64,000 nucleotides of DNA from an uncultured Lachnospiraceae bacterium (lineage in GTDB: Bacteria; Bacillota; Clostridia; Lachnospirales; Lachnospiraceae). Below are positions 54,187 through 63,951 of the stretch, one piece after another; position 1 is the first letter of the stretch, and the number at the start of each line of letters is the position of its first letter. The position numbers and the translations under genes are program-made. The notes below the pieces were generated by a model. The model did no database searches, was not told the DNA's origin, and saw only the letters and a program-made list of their open reading frames with translations. The stretch covers positions 44,523 to 108,522 of the forward strand of contig CAMNQH010000001.1 of NCBI GenBank assembly GCA_946549035.1, in the 5' to 3' direction.

Positions 54187-55431
54187 TCATAATGTTAATC
54201 CTGCCCTTTCTTTTACCCTCATTTTCATATAAATAGAATAAATAAAATAGGATACCCCAGTGGCGCACGCCGCGCCAATCGTACCAAACAATTTGATTAA
54301 AATCAGATTCAGGATAAAATTTCCCACTACCGTTAAAACATTCAATATAGATTCTTCCAGGGGATAACCTGCCTGCGCCAACAAATCGCCAAATACAATA
54401 TATTTACCGTTTACTGCAATGGCAAGGCAAATGACAAGAATGTAGATCACCCCTTCACTGTACTCCGGCTTCTGCATCAGCTTACAAAACATCATATATC
54501 CCATAACGATTCCAATATAAGCAGCTCCTCCGCCTAAGGTTATATATCCATGCAGGCGTTTCTTTATCTCTGTTACCTGCCCTAAGAGCCTTCCTTCCTT
54601 ATTTGCGGCTGCAATCCCCGGATTTATAATTTTACGTATGGTTACATAAAGCATGTAAAAGCCTTCCGTAAAAAATATAGAAAAAGAATATATCCCGATC
54701 TGGGACACGTTTGACTGCAATAGCCCAAGACATACCACATCTACCTTTGTATTCATTTCCAACACCATATAAGAAGGCAGAATTCTTGTCCCAAAATACA
54801 GCATTTTCCGGAATGTCTTCCCGTCCAATTTTCCACCCACAGGAATCCGAAGCATAAAGTATCCCAAAACTCCCAGAAAAACAATAATCTCTGTTACTGG
54901 AAACACTGCCCCAAGCCAATAGGAATCCACCCCTATGGCAGAACAGAACCAAATCCCTAATCCCAGGCATATATAGCGGATAGATACAAATACCGCATAT
55001 GTCACCATCCTGGAAACAGCATTCAGATAATTCAAAAGTACTTTGTTCACAGAAAAAAGCATGAGCCCCGAAAATGCGACCTGCATGGATCTCTTCCAGG
55101 CAACGCCCTCTAAAAAATGCAGCACGGTCCCCGATATCCCAGTCACCAACAGAGATGTGATTACCGTAAGCAGCACACCTGTCCTTAATATCGTCCCCCG
55201 CTCTTTTTCACTGTCAGTCTCCGGCACATACTTTATCACTGACATATGGATCCCCCAGACGGATATCTGAGACAAAATCATATACCATGCATAAGTCTCG
55301 CTAAAAATCCCCAGCGCATCCGAATCATAAAACAGAACAATCAAAGCGTTCATCAAAAGCCCTACTACCGCCATAATGGCAAGGCTTATATAATTCCATA
55401 AAAGTACCTTGTTAAGCTTTCCATTCGTCAT
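54187..55431 (-). CDS. Polysaccharide flippase (Wzx-like, MATE/MVF)
   Basis: A 414-residue polytopic protein with about 12 helices, opening with KVLLWNYISLAIMAVVGLLMNALIV. It is of the polysaccharide transport type that moves lipid-linked repeats across the membrane. Its first 20 bp overlap the end of the GT2 gene. A second flippase of this kind is at 61695-62948 in the same operon. Confidence 0.9.
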   Translation of the reverse strand: MTNGKLNKVLLWNYISLAIMAVVGLLMNALIVLFYDSDALGIFSETYAWYMILSQISVWGIHMSVIKYVPETDSEKERGTILRTGVLLTVITSLLVTGISGTVLHFLEGVAWKRSMQVAFSGLMLFSVNKVLLNYLNAVSRMVTYAVFVSIRYICLGLGIWFCSAIGVDSYWLGAVFPVTEIIVFLGVLGYFMLRIPVGGKLDGKTFRKMLYFGTRILPSYMVLEMNTKVDVVCLGLLQSNVSQIGIYSFSIFFTEGFYMLYVTIRKIINPGIAAANKEGRLLGQVTEIKKRLHGYITLGGGAAYIGIVMGYMMFCKLMQKPEYSEGVIYILVICLAIAVNGKYIVFGDLLAQAGYPLEESILNVLTVVGNFILNLILIKLFGTIGAACATGVSYFIYSIYMKMRVKERAGLTL

Positions 55432-56395
55432 CGCCGTAATATTCTCTTTTCTTATTGAAATAAAGGATCTCTTCCTGTGTCCGCTTTATTTTTCCAAGGG
55501 TATCTGAAACAATCATAAGAATTAAAAAAATCATTGCCGTCATAGCCATAAACGCACCGATTAATCCTGCCCAGAGATAATTTCTGAAATGCCCTGTGAG
55601 ACAATAATTGATAAGCATAATTGTCTCAAATAAGATTCCAATCATCAAAAACATCCCTGATAATCCCCCGAAAAACCGAATCGGGCTATAATCCTTGAAG
55701 GCGGACAGTATAATGGATCCGCTTCTCACGGCATATGTAACAATACTGGAAGCGACTCTGCTCTTGCCAAATTCCCGCTCTCCCTTGATTTCTACTGGCA
55801 CTTCCATAATACGGATACGGCTGCTTCCGGCAAGATTAATAAAGGTCTCCTGTGTATAAGTAAACCTTCCATGAAGATTCAGCCACAGTAACGCTTCCTT
55901 ATTATAGGCCCGAAAGCCGCAGGATACATCGTAGTATTTCTTTCCAACAATTGAACTGACAATTCCAGCGACCCTTTCATTTCCCCAACGTTTCACCACA
56001 GGCATTTTGGGATATTTGCCGGCGTCCATAAACCGGGAAGCTGTAACCATATCTACCCCCCCCCCGCACCAAATGGGGAAAAGCAGTCTTTCAATATCCT
56101 TTGGATCCATCTGGCCGTCCCCATCTATATTAACCGCATAATCCGCCTTTCTATTTAACGCTTCTCGTACGCCGTCAAAAAAAGACGCCCCTACCCCTTG
56201 GGGCATACTATGATTGATAACAGTTGCACCGTGCTCCCTTGCTATTTCTTCTGTTTTGTCTGTGGAACCGTCATTGACGACAACTACCTCCATGTTCAAT
56301 TCTTCCCCATAAAGCATTTTAGGCACTTCATCAATCACGCCGCCTATCGTCTTTTCTTCATTTAATGCAGGTATAATCACCACACACTTCTTCAT
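55412..56395 (-). CDS. DPMS-like family 2 glycosyltransferase with in-frame G10 tract
   Basis: A 327-residue enzyme: GT2 domain (1-220) with VVIIPALNEEKTIGGVI, VVVVNDGSTDKTEE, the DGDGQMDP metal site, and SCGFRAYNKEA; two transmembrane helices follow (about 245-267 and 278-302). It likely makes a polyprenyl-phosphate sugar or extends a lipid-linked glycan. A run of ten Gs (coding strand) encodes Cys-Gly-Gly-Gly-Val at about residue 110, just after the DXD region; it is in frame now. Loss or gain of one G would truncate the enzyme. Confidence 0.9.
   Translation of the reverse strand: MKKCVVIIPALNEEKTIGGVIDEVPKMLYGEELNMEVVVVNDGSTDKTEEIAREHGATVINHSMPQGVGASFFDGVREALNRKADYAVNIDGDGQMDPKDIERLLFPIWCGGGVDMVTASRFMDAGKYPKMPVVKRWGNERVAGIVSSIVGKKYYDVSCGFRAYNKEALLWLNLHGRFTYTQETFINLAGSSRIRIMEVPVEIKGEREFGKSRVASSIVTYAVRSGSIILSAFKDYSPIRFFGGLSGMFLMIGILFETIMLINYCLTGHFRNYLWAGLIGAFMAMTAMIFLILMIVSDTLGKIKRTQEEILYFNKKREYYGDDEWKA
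56056..56065 (-). repeat. G10 homopolymer tract in a glycosyltransferase gene
   Basis: Ten consecutive Cs on the plus strand (G10 on the coding strand) inside codons for WCGGGV. Tracts of this length slip at high frequency. Present length keeps the frame open (ON). Confidence 0.85.
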
Positions 56396-58008
56396 TGTTC
56401 TGGATACTCCTTCTTATCTGTCTTTCCCCTGCAAAAACACAGGCTCCTTGCAAAATATACAAGCATCAGCGGAACTATATGTAAAAGATATCTGTTAAAG
56501 CTATCGCCCCATCCATTTCTTAAGGGATGGCTTCTTCCCATGGCCATGCAAAAAAATACAAGAACGAGCCCCCATACCAGCATGTCCCAATATCCATATT
56601 CTCGTTTATTTTTCATGATCAGCACAAACAATATCAGCGCAAAAAACGGAAAATAATACCACCTCTCATTCAGGCTCGACAGATTATAGCATATAGACTG
56701 AAAATTAATGTTTGCTTTCTCAATATCCTTGAAACAAAATGCCGCTGATACAAGAAAGAGCAATCCCAAAAGCAGTAGAGGTAGGGATTGCTGCAAACGC
56801 CTCACCCATGCTTTTTCATACAGCAAAATATAACCTGCCATAAGAACAATGGCTGCCGCCATCAAAGCCAATACAGACTTTGTTATAAATACGCTTCCAT
56901 AAGGTAAGTCTTTACTCCCCATAATCATAATCTGATTTTCCAAATGAAAGACCCCTGCGATCACCATAGAGGGAAGAACACATTTGGCAATCTCCCTGCG
57001 GGAGAATCCCAGATAACTGATGCAAACCACCATAAATACAACCGTTACAATTGCTTCGACCCGGCAAAGCGATATCCAGGAACATAAGATCGATAATAAG
57101 CTTATCACGCCGCCTCTTACGACTTTATCCTCCATCTTGGAATACTGTTCTGCCATTGTCGCCAAAAAGAACATAGAAACCATGATCCACGAATGAGATA
57201 TCATCAAATCGTACATCAAAAACAAAGGCGCTGCTGCTGTCAGCATCAAAAGAATCATCAGGCCTATGCTCTTATATTTTGGTAAAGACATATCCAAAAA
57301 TACCTTATATAAGCAGACAGCTATCCCCGCTATCAGACTTGTCATCAAAATGAAATGCATCACCTGAATGGTCTCAAAACCACAAAACACCGCAAAGCAT
57401 GACATAAGTGCAGGCATGATTCCCGTCGTCTCCATCATATCTCCCACTACATTAGCGCTAAGTTTCCCTGTAGATGCTATGAGTCTTCCATACATATAGA
57501 CACAATAATGCGTATCACTCGTCATCGTATATCTGGGATACCCTGTAGAGAAAAAATTCGCAAGAATCGATGCGATCGCCAACGCTCCCAATACGTATCT
57601 CCCTCTTACGAAGGAAAACCCGCTTCGATACCGAAAGAGTAGTACAGCAATCCATAGCGCAGCCCCTGCAAACGACGTAATTCTGGTATATGGAATCCGT
57701 AAGATTAGCAGTGATACAGAGGAAAGTCCCCATACGGCGATCCCAAGAGGCATAGAAAGGATGAGTTTGGAGAATTCCGACAAAAACGGAAGCATAACCG
57801 CCCCAATGCAATAGCCCGCCATAAACAAAATGACACTTGCAACGATTTGCTTCAGCTGGAATCCGCCTGTCATTTTATCAATCTCAAGATATAGGGAATT
57901 CCCCAAAGCATGATTGTAATAATTCGTTCTCAGCATCACCGCAACTACCACAGAAATCAAATAGAGGAACAGATATACTGCCACCTTCACATATTTATTA
58001 TTACTCAT
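56392..58008 (-). CDS. Polytopic membrane protein in the capsule operon
   Basis: A 538-residue protein with about 12-13 hydrophobic helices, starting MSNNKYVKVAVYLFLYLISVVVAVML. A large loop after helix 6 includes TMTSDTHYCVYMYGRLIAS, resembling GT-C enzymes or O-antigen polymerases; it is the best candidate for a Wzy-type polymerase or a lipid-linked transferase but no motif decides. ATG 58008 overlaps the stop of the upstream gene by eight bp. The longer frame to 58077 is rejected. It overlaps the GT2 start as ATGA. Confidence 0.82.
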   Translation of the reverse strand: MSNNKYVKVAVYLFLYLISVVVAVMLRTNYYNHALGNSLYLEIDKMTGGFQLKQIVASVILFMAGYCIGAVMLPFLSEFSKLILSMPLGIAVWGLSSVSLLILRIPYTRITSFAGAALWIAVLLFRYRSGFSFVRGRYVLGALAIASILANFFSTGYPRYTMTSDTHYCVYMYGRLIASTGKLSANVVGDMMETTGIMPALMSCFAVFCGFETIQVMHFILMTSLIAGIAVCLYKVFLDMSLPKYKSIGLMILLMLTAAAPLFLMYDLMISHSWIMVSMFFLATMAEQYSKMEDKVVRGGVISLLSILCSWISLCRVEAIVTVVFMVVCISYLGFSRREIAKCVLPSMVIAGVFHLENQIMIMGSKDLPYGSVFITKSVLALMAAAIVLMAGYILLYEKAWVRRLQQSLPLLLLGLLFLVSAAFCFKDIEKANINFQSICYNLSSLNERWYYFPFFALILFVLIMKNKREYGYWDMLVWGLVLVFFCMAMGRSHPLRNGWGDSFNRYLLHIVPLMLVYFARSLCFCRGKTDKKEYPEQ

Positions 58009-58642
58009 AGCTCTCAATATATAAATTTCCTTTCCTATCATTCCATACGGCAATGGTCTTCGCCTCAGACAATCCAAGGGGATTTATATAGAGGTATACC
58101 CTCTCCCCCTCTTCAAAACGTGCATTGGCCTCCTCCGAAAGCAAGAGAAAATGAATGTCTATATGCATCCAGCCCGCCTCTACAAAACCATTGGAACACG
58201 CAGTTTCACTATTTAACGCCTTATGATCTATTTTTTCCACAATCTGACTGTCTACAGCGATTGTTTCCATGTATTTGTTATACCATCCCCCCTGCTCTAA
58301 GATACACTTCTTGCCGCGGGCCACGGTAAAGATTAAGGAATCCGCAAATCCGCCATCCCTGCCCCACACCGTATCTGTTCCCACGCAAGCTCCCGATGCT
58401 CTCGCCCCCCATACAGGAATCTCTCTTACAGAGTAATGCGACATGACAGCGCCAAAAACCACCGCCGAAACTATAGCCACCTTCCACTGATACCGGTCTC
58501 CCCATATCAGTGCCGCCATGAATAATACAAGAGAAATCCCCCGAATCCACAGCCCTTCTACTGCTAAAAACAAAGCGATATAGATTACAAGAACTATCCC
58601 CAGAAAAAATATCTGCGCCCCGCTTTTTTTTGCAATTTTCAT
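58001..58642 (-). CDS. Unknown protein with N-terminal membrane segments
   Basis: A 213-residue protein: three closely spaced hydrophobic segments (about residues 8-25, 30-45 and 52-68) followed by a soluble extracytoplasmic domain (about 75-213) ending NPLGLSEAKTIAVWNDRKGNLYIESYE. Start ATG 58642 has GGGGAG seven bases upstream; the frame continues to 58675. It overlaps the next membrane gene and lies in the capsule operon. I do not recognise the family; accessory role to the following membrane protein is a guess. Confidence 0.72.
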   Translation of the reverse strand: MKIAKKSGAQIFFLGIVLVIYIALFLAVEGLWIRGISLVLFMAALIWGDRYQWKVAIVSAVVFGAVMSHYSVREIPVWGARASGACVGTDTVWGRDGGFADSLIFTVARGKKCILEQGGWYNKYMETIAVDSQIVEKIDHKALNSETACSNGFVEAGWMHIDIHFLLLSEEANARFEEGERVYLYINPLGLSEAKTIAVWNDRKGNLYIESYE

Positions 58643-58689
58643 GGACATACTCCCCATTAAAGTAAAAAACGACACTGCCTTCTAACCTG

Positions 58690-59271
58690 TTACAAACGAT
58701 ATGCGCTAAAACGTATCTCTGTATATGGTTCCGCCCACCCCTTCATTGTCTTAAGGCCAAGCAGTTCCATATCCTTTTCCTGAAAAAGCAAATGCTTCGG
58801 TTCGTGGGATTCACGGGGCATCTCTCCAATAAAAATGCCGCCCTTCGTCACTCGTTTCATTTCTTCAACTACTTGTGTTACATACTCCATAGACGGAAAA
58901 TACATGAAACAGCCATAAGCAAAGCACTTATCAAAATACTGATCTTTAAATGGCAAATCATTGGCTTCTGCAAAAAGAGCCGGCTTTTGAAAAAATTCCA
59001 TACATTTTTCTACAGAGGTGCTGGAGTAGTCTATCCCCACATAATTACATTTCAAATATTGCGCCATGCCTCCCGTTCCGCATCCAATTTCAAGCACTTT
59101 GTCCGTTGGCTTTATATCAAGGAAATCCACTATCTTATTTACAATTTCCTCTGCTGAAGTCAGTGTTTTATTCCATCCGCCCATTTCAAGAGCATCTTCC
59201 CTTGATCCTGCAACGGCGCCTTTTTGAGTCCATATTTCCTGCCATGTACCGGAAAATTCTTTATGATCCAT
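58690..59271 (-). CDS. SAM-dependent methyltransferase
   Basis: A 193-residue class I methyltransferase with motif I VLEIGCGTGGMAQYL (about residues 59-73), YVGIDYSSTSVEKC, LPFKDQYFDKCFAYGC and MKRVTKGGIFIGEMP. Likely methylates a sugar or a lipid-linked glycan of the capsule; substrate inferred from context. GGAGGG before the ATG. Confidence 0.9.
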   Translation of the reverse strand: MDHKEFSGTWQEIWTQKGAVAGSREDALEMGGWNKTLTSAEEIVNKIVDFLDIKPTDKVLEIGCGTGGMAQYLKCNYVGIDYSSTSVEKCMEFFQKPALFAEANDLPFKDQYFDKCFAYGCFMYFPSMEYVTQVVEEMKRVTKGGIFIGEMPRESHEPKHLLFQEKDMELLGLKTMKGWAEPYTEIRFSAYRL

Positions 59272-59293
59272 CTTGCTTTCCCTCCATCATTCT

Positions 59294-59935
59294 CTATACA
59301 AATGTTTTTATCGCACAGAACCCCTCCGCACTCTTTACATGATTTCCATATCCCCAAATTTCATTTCTCTGGATGTTGGTACGAAACAGATGTCCCCAAC
59401 GGTCATGCTCCGCATCATAACAGTCTAAAGCCTCTCTCTTCATTTCTACATATTCCGAGATATCAATATAATAGTTGGGACAAAAATGCTCATAAATGAT
59501 ATAAGGGTTCGATTGATACATAAAAAGATTCTTAACGTGACGCGCCGCCGTTTTGCAAATTTTATGCGCCTCTAAATGATCCGTATTGTAATCATCCCCA
59601 TAGTGCATGAACACGGTATCAATCCCTTTTTCCCAAATCACATGCTCTATTGTCTGCATTCCTTCCTGCGTGTACCTAAGATTCCCATAAGGCTGCAATG
59701 GAATCTCCAGTTCCTCTATCCCCCCAAGGGCAAGACAGGCATTTTTACTGTTATCTCTCGCCCGGTCATTGGTTATATCAAGCTTCATATCCTCCGATTT
59801 TACAACGGTATCTGTCAGCGTAATCTTATAGACCTTATGTCCTTCTCGAATCAATCTTGCCGCCGTACCTCCTGCACCTAATTCCGAATCATCATAATGT
59901 GCGCCAATGATTAAAACATTTCCAAAAGCCAGCAT
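59294..59935 (-). CDS. PIG-L/LmbE-family deacetylase
   Basis: A 213-residue zinc-dependent deacetylase. The signature appears as IGAHYDDSELGAGGT (residues 10-24; usual AHPDDE is here AHYDDSE), with the second zinc ligand in NTDHLEAH (about 117-124). It probably removes an acetyl group from a GlcNAc-type residue of the glycan, as PIG-L relatives do. Mechanism-relevant His, Asp and His are kept. AAAGGAGAAAAAC lies before the ATG. Confidence 0.92.
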   Translation of the reverse strand: MLAFGNVLIIGAHYDDSELGAGGTAARLIREGHKVYKITLTDTVVKSEDMKLDITNDRARDNSKNACLALGGIEELEIPLQPYGNLRYTQEGMQTIEHVIWEKGIDTVFMHYGDDYNTDHLEAHKICKTAARHVKNLFMYQSNPYIIYEHFCPNYYIDISEYVEMKREALDCYDAEHDRWGHLFRTNIQRNEIWGYGNHVKSAEGFCAIKTFV

Positions 59936-59953
59936 ATGTTTTTCTCCTTTTTC

Positions 59954-61090
59954 TTAAAAATGATTTAGTAAACGTTTTAAACTGTTTTTCAGTCTGCTTT
60001 CAATTTCCATTAACTCTTTCCTGCTATCGTACGGCGTATTCATATCTACATCCATGATTGCCCCTGCCACATCCTCCGGTTTGTTGCCGTCACAAAAATA
60101 CACAATGTTTCCAACTTCAGATGTTTCAATGCTGTCCGCCCTCGTGGCCACTACCCGCAGTCCATTGCTCAAATAAGACATGATCTTTGAAGGAAATGAG
60201 GAATTAATGTCTTTCCCATCAGGATCCTTGGAAAACATCCCAATATGGCAGCTCTGCAAAAAGGCAAGATATTCATCCCCCAGCAGTAAACCGTCATACG
60301 ATACTTTACAAGGTAATCCTTCCATGTTATGTACATCCGAAATGATCTTGTCTACATCCCCCTGATTCCTTCCAAAACCAATTATGTGAATATGATATCG
60401 TTCATCCAGATATCGCGCCGCCTGAATCAAGGAAAAATGCTCCCCGATCACTCTTGGATCAAAAGTCCCCGCGTATACCACATGGATCCTTCCATCTCCA
60501 AATCCCTTTCCTATTTTCTTTTCCCTTCTACAGGATCCATGATAGAGGGTGTATTTCTTTCCATCCGTGATTTCCTCTGCAAGGGGAATACTAGGAAGGA
60601 TATAGGCAGACGCTTTTTTAACCTCCTCCAGTTCCTTACTCCTCAATCGGCTGTCGCCAATCACGTCGGAATATATCTCTTCTAATTCCAGGATATATTT
60701 CCGCCCCATGCGTTGGAACAGATGGTAATAGGGATAAAACAACCGGGAATGATAGATAATCCATATTCCTTCATGTTTTTTTATATAGTTCAATGCGCTA
60801 AAATAAGTAAGCCTTACCGCAAGGGAACGGACGAATTTATATTTAGACTCGATACAATGAAAATATCGTACTGTCACATTCCCGCTTATTTTTTTTGTAA
60901 ACCCTTTTTGTACCGAAAGCGCCCGCTCGCCGCTATATCTGGCATTCGGGGCTATTATTTCCACTTCATAACCTATCTTGGAAAATACATGGGCCAAATA
61001 TGACACCTGTAAATCAGCTGCAGGTACGGCGTCTCTTTTTTTCCCTTTTTCATCGTTGGAATAATACGCCAAATAATAAACTTTCTTCAT
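59954..61090 (-). CDS. Family 4-type glycosyltransferase
   Basis: A 378-residue GT-B enzyme. N-terminal VSYLAHVFSKIGYEVEIIAPNARYSG, central IHVVYAGTFDPRVIGEHF and the C-terminal INSSFPSKIMSYLSNGLRVVAT with the nucleotide-binding Ser-Lys site. A DPDG segment precedes it. It follows the broken acyltransferase by one bp; both likely act on the same repeat unit. Confidence 0.9.
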   Translation of the reverse strand: MKKVYYLAYYSNDEKGKKRDAVPAADLQVSYLAHVFSKIGYEVEIIAPNARYSGERALSVQKGFTKKISGNVTVRYFHCIESKYKFVRSLAVRLTYFSALNYIKKHEGIWIIYHSRLFYPYYHLFQRMGRKYILELEEIYSDVIGDSRLRSKELEEVKKASAYILPSIPLAEEITDGKKYTLYHGSCRREKKIGKGFGDGRIHVVYAGTFDPRVIGEHFSLIQAARYLDERYHIHIIGFGRNQGDVDKIISDVHNMEGLPCKVSYDGLLLGDEYLAFLQSCHIGMFSKDPDGKDINSSFPSKIMSYLSNGLRVVATRADSIETSEVGNIVYFCDGNKPEDVAGAIMDVDMNTPYDSRKELMEIESRLKNSLKRLLNHF

Positions 61091-61091
61091 G

Positions 61092-61636
61092 TTATCCTCT
61101 TTGTCCTATGGTCTTTGCCGGAACGCCTGCTACAATGTGATTTTCTTCTATTCTGTGCTTTACCACAGCATTTGCTCCTACCACTGCTCCGTTTTCAATC
61201 ACACTGCCTTTCAAAATCTTAGAACCGGAGCCAAGCCAAACGTCATTTCCAATTATCACCTTTTTGACACGATCCTTTTGCTCCATCATGTTGATATTTG
61301 CTTCCATACCATGATCGTTATCTATAATATAACAATGGGCCGCAATCATCACATGATCTCCGATAGTTATACCCCCCCCCGGGTATCAGAGGCATATAGG
61401 ATAGTTCCATTCCCTATATTCACATGATCTCCGATTACAATAGGGCCTTGTCCAAAAAACATCACGTTGGGATATATCACCACATTTTTTCCAATGGTAA
61501 CATTTCTGTTAATTAACGTATAATCGCCAACTACATACAAGCTTTTCTGCTTTGATTTTATCGTATCCAAAAACACCCCACGTCTATAGAGGCGCTTGAT
61601 TTTATTTTTTGCGCGTTCAAACAAATATAAAAACAT
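61092..61636 (-). pseudogene. Hexapeptide-repeat acyltransferase interrupted at a poly-G tract
   Basis: Two frames together encode one left-handed beta-helix acyltransferase of about 180 residues. The first (ATG 61636, GGAGATAAAG before it) gives MFLYLFERAKNKIKRLYRRGV, the LbH repeats IGKNVVIYPNVM and IGDHVNIGNGTIL, and stops just after SDTRGGV. The second carries on with MMIAAHCYIIDNDHG, VIIGNDVWLGSGSKIL and GSVIENGAVVGANAVV, ending in GVPAKTI. The break falls in nine Gs; seven or ten Gs would restore one frame reading SDTRGG-IT-IGDHVMIAAH. The catalytic His (HG in DNDHG) is kept. It is OFF in this sequence; likely an acetyl/acyl modification switch. Confidence 0.82.
61372..61380 (-). repeat. 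G9 homopolymer tract in the acyltransferase gene
   Basis: Nine Cs on the plus strand (G9 on the coding strand) at the frame break. Nine is out of frame; seven or ten would be in frame. Confidence 0.85.
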
Positions 61637-61694
61637 TTCTTTATCTCCTTAGCCTATGACACATTTTGGGGTAATAGCAAAGCCGAAGGGTGAA

Positions 61695-62948
61695 CTATTT
61701 TTGTTTTTGAATCCGCTTATAAAAATACCCTTCCATAAGCATAACAATACATTCTGTAATCACCGTAGTGACGGCCACTGCGTTTAACCCCAGCGCCGGT
61801 ACTAAAACTATATTAGCAACAATATTAAAAATGGCTCCTGTAACGCTGGCTTTTGCTACCAGTACCTGCTGTTTTAAGCCTACAAGCATATCGCCTAAAA
61901 ATCTATTTGCCGGCATACATATGAGACTAAGCGATAAGATCCTTAACGACGCGCTCGCTCCTTCAAAATCATTTCCCCACAACAATACAATACCGAATCT
62001 GGCAAAAACAAATATTCCTATAATCAAAACGACGGATGATACTGCCATCGCCTGAAATGTTTTTCGCACCAAATGATCTACCTTTTCTTTATTTGCAATC
62101 ATGCGGTTAAAAGTCGGCGTCGCCGCCCTTGCCATAGCCAGCGGGACAAAGCTTGCCGCAATATATATATTGCTGGAGACAGAATACAGCCCCGTAGCCA
62201 CCTCTCCCAACATCAAGGTAAGTATCAACGTATCGCTCTTAAGACTCAAATATTCTGCAGCGGCTCCGAAAATAGTCGGAAAAGATTCTTTCAGCATCTT
62301 TTTGCAAAATGAAACATCCAGTTCCAACCGAACCTTACAAAGAGATTTATTCACATAAACCAGTTCTGCTATGATCAGTACAAGAAACACAATGTCATGG
62401 AACAGCAGCATTATCACCATGCTTTTCGTAACATACAGCGTTATCAGCGTTGTGATAAAGCACAACAGTTTCTGGCACATACCAAATAGAAATGTTACGC
62501 GAAACTTTTCTACTGCTGTTATGCCGTCCGCCGCAAGTCCAAAAATCCCTGTAAATCCTGTATAAATACAAGCCAATAGAAGAATCCACAAATCCTCCTG
62601 CCTGCCCATGACAAACACGCAGGCGATTCCGATACCAAGGGACATAGGCATGGAAAACAAGAAACGAATTGCCATGGCATTGGCATAATTTTTTTCCGCA
62701 GACGTTCTATCCTGGGATATATTTCTCTGAAATATCCCGCTAAGACCAAGATTTAAAAACAAGAATACAAGCCCGGAAAATGTCATTGCAAACGTATAAC
62801 TTCCCAGCCCGCCAGCCCCTAACAGTCTTCCCATAGCCAGAGAGGACAAAAGTGCGACAAGCTGCCCAAGAACCGACCCCAGCATGGAATAAATACTGTT
62901 TTTCACAACCATTTTTCCGTTTGCTCCAATGCCTCTTAATAGATTCAT
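61695..62948 (-). CDS. Second polysaccharide flippase (Wzx-like)
   Basis: A 417-residue protein with about 12-14 helices, opening MNLLRGIGANGKMVVKNSIYSMLGSVLGQLVALLS, and ending with a basic tail. It fits the oligosaccharide flippase family. The ATG overlaps the stop of the GT4 gene as ATGA; the frame to 62999 is rejected. Two flippases in one operon may mean two substrates or a recent mosaic of two loci. Confidence 0.9.
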   Translation of the reverse strand: MNLLRGIGANGKMVVKNSIYSMLGSVLGQLVALLSSLAMGRLLGAGGLGSYTFAMTFSGLVFLFLNLGLSGIFQRNISQDRTSAEKNYANAMAIRFLFSMPMSLGIGIACVFVMGRQEDLWILLLACIYTGFTGIFGLAADGITAVEKFRVTFLFGMCQKLLCFITTLITLYVTKSMVIMLLFHDIVFLVLIIAELVYVNKSLCKVRLELDVSFCKKMLKESFPTIFGAAAEYLSLKSDTLILTLMLGEVATGLYSVSSNIYIAASFVPLAMARAATPTFNRMIANKEKVDHLVRKTFQAMAVSSVVLIIGIFVFARFGIVLLWGNDFEGASASLRILSLSLICMPANRFLGDMLVGLKQQVLVAKASVTGAIFNIVANIVLVPALGLNAVAVTTVITECIVMLMEGYFYKRIQKQK

Positions 62949-63951
62949 TCTATTTTTCCCTTTGCATATCCGGTCACATATTGAACTGCCTCCATCCACC
63001 CACTAATAATTCGATTATAATCACATTTTTCCACAATTTTCTTACTGTTCTCACCCATTCGTGTCCTATCCGTCCTTTCCATTATCTGCTTCATTAAAGT
63101 TACAAGCTTATTTACATCCCCAGGGGAATAGATATACCCGTTTTCTCCATCCCTCAGTAACTCTTCTGCTGTTCCCACACCTGTCGTAATAATAATGGGA
63201 AGAGAGAAATTCATTGCTTCATTCAAGGCTTTCGGAGACGCATCATTTTCAGATGGCAATATATATACATCTGACAGTTTCAAGTACTTGCTCATTTCAT
63301 CCTGGGGAAGCTGTCCTGTTACATAAATATGGTTCAAACCGTTTTTTTCAGCTAAAGCTTCTATCTCCTTCCTGTCAGTCCCGTCTCCCACCATATAGTA
63401 ATATGGTTCGAATCCTTCTTCCTTTAATATGTTCAGCGCCTGTATCACGTCTTTTTGCCGTTTCCGCGGAATCAGCGCCCCAGTCGTCACAAATACGATC
63501 GCTTCCTGTGGAATTTCAAACTCACTCCGCAAAACTTTTTTATTGTACTTCTTACATTGTTCTCTAAAATAACCATTGTCCACCGCGCATGGAGCAGAAA
63601 ACAGGGATTCCGCTCTCATGCCGTAATGCCTCATATATTCCTTCTGTTGTCTGCACTCATACACTCCGGCCGCCATATTTTTACAATACCTGCCCACAAG
63701 AAATTTTTTCATCAATAAAACGCCTGTATTTCTCTTACGCCCTGCCTCTACTACCATTCTTGTAATCATCGGAATACGCTTTTTCTTCGCTTCATGTATC
63801 GCCATCCATGTGGTAGGGGAATAGTAACTGCTTCCTATCAGGATAACGTCAAACTTATGATCGCGAATATACTTTTTTATCCTGCGGTTCGCTATCTTAA
63901 AATCACTTTTTCCAATTGGTTCCATGTCATCCTCAAGGAACAGATAGGTGT
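62945..63951 (-). CDS. Family 4 glycosyltransferase, N-terminus lost into the poly-G end
   Basis: The reading frame is open past the first Met (63925) into the poly-G run, so the gene starts outside the window; in-frame HTYLFLEDD precedes that Met. About 335 residues are visible: IKKYIRDHKFDVILIG of the first Rossmann domain, VVEAGRKRNTG, then the donor domain with VFVTTGALIPRKRQKDVI, PYYYMVGDGTDRKEIEAL and SENDASPKALNEAMNFSLPII (the E-x7-E site). Typical of capsule GT4 enzymes. It overlaps the flippase by four bp. Confidence 0.85.
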
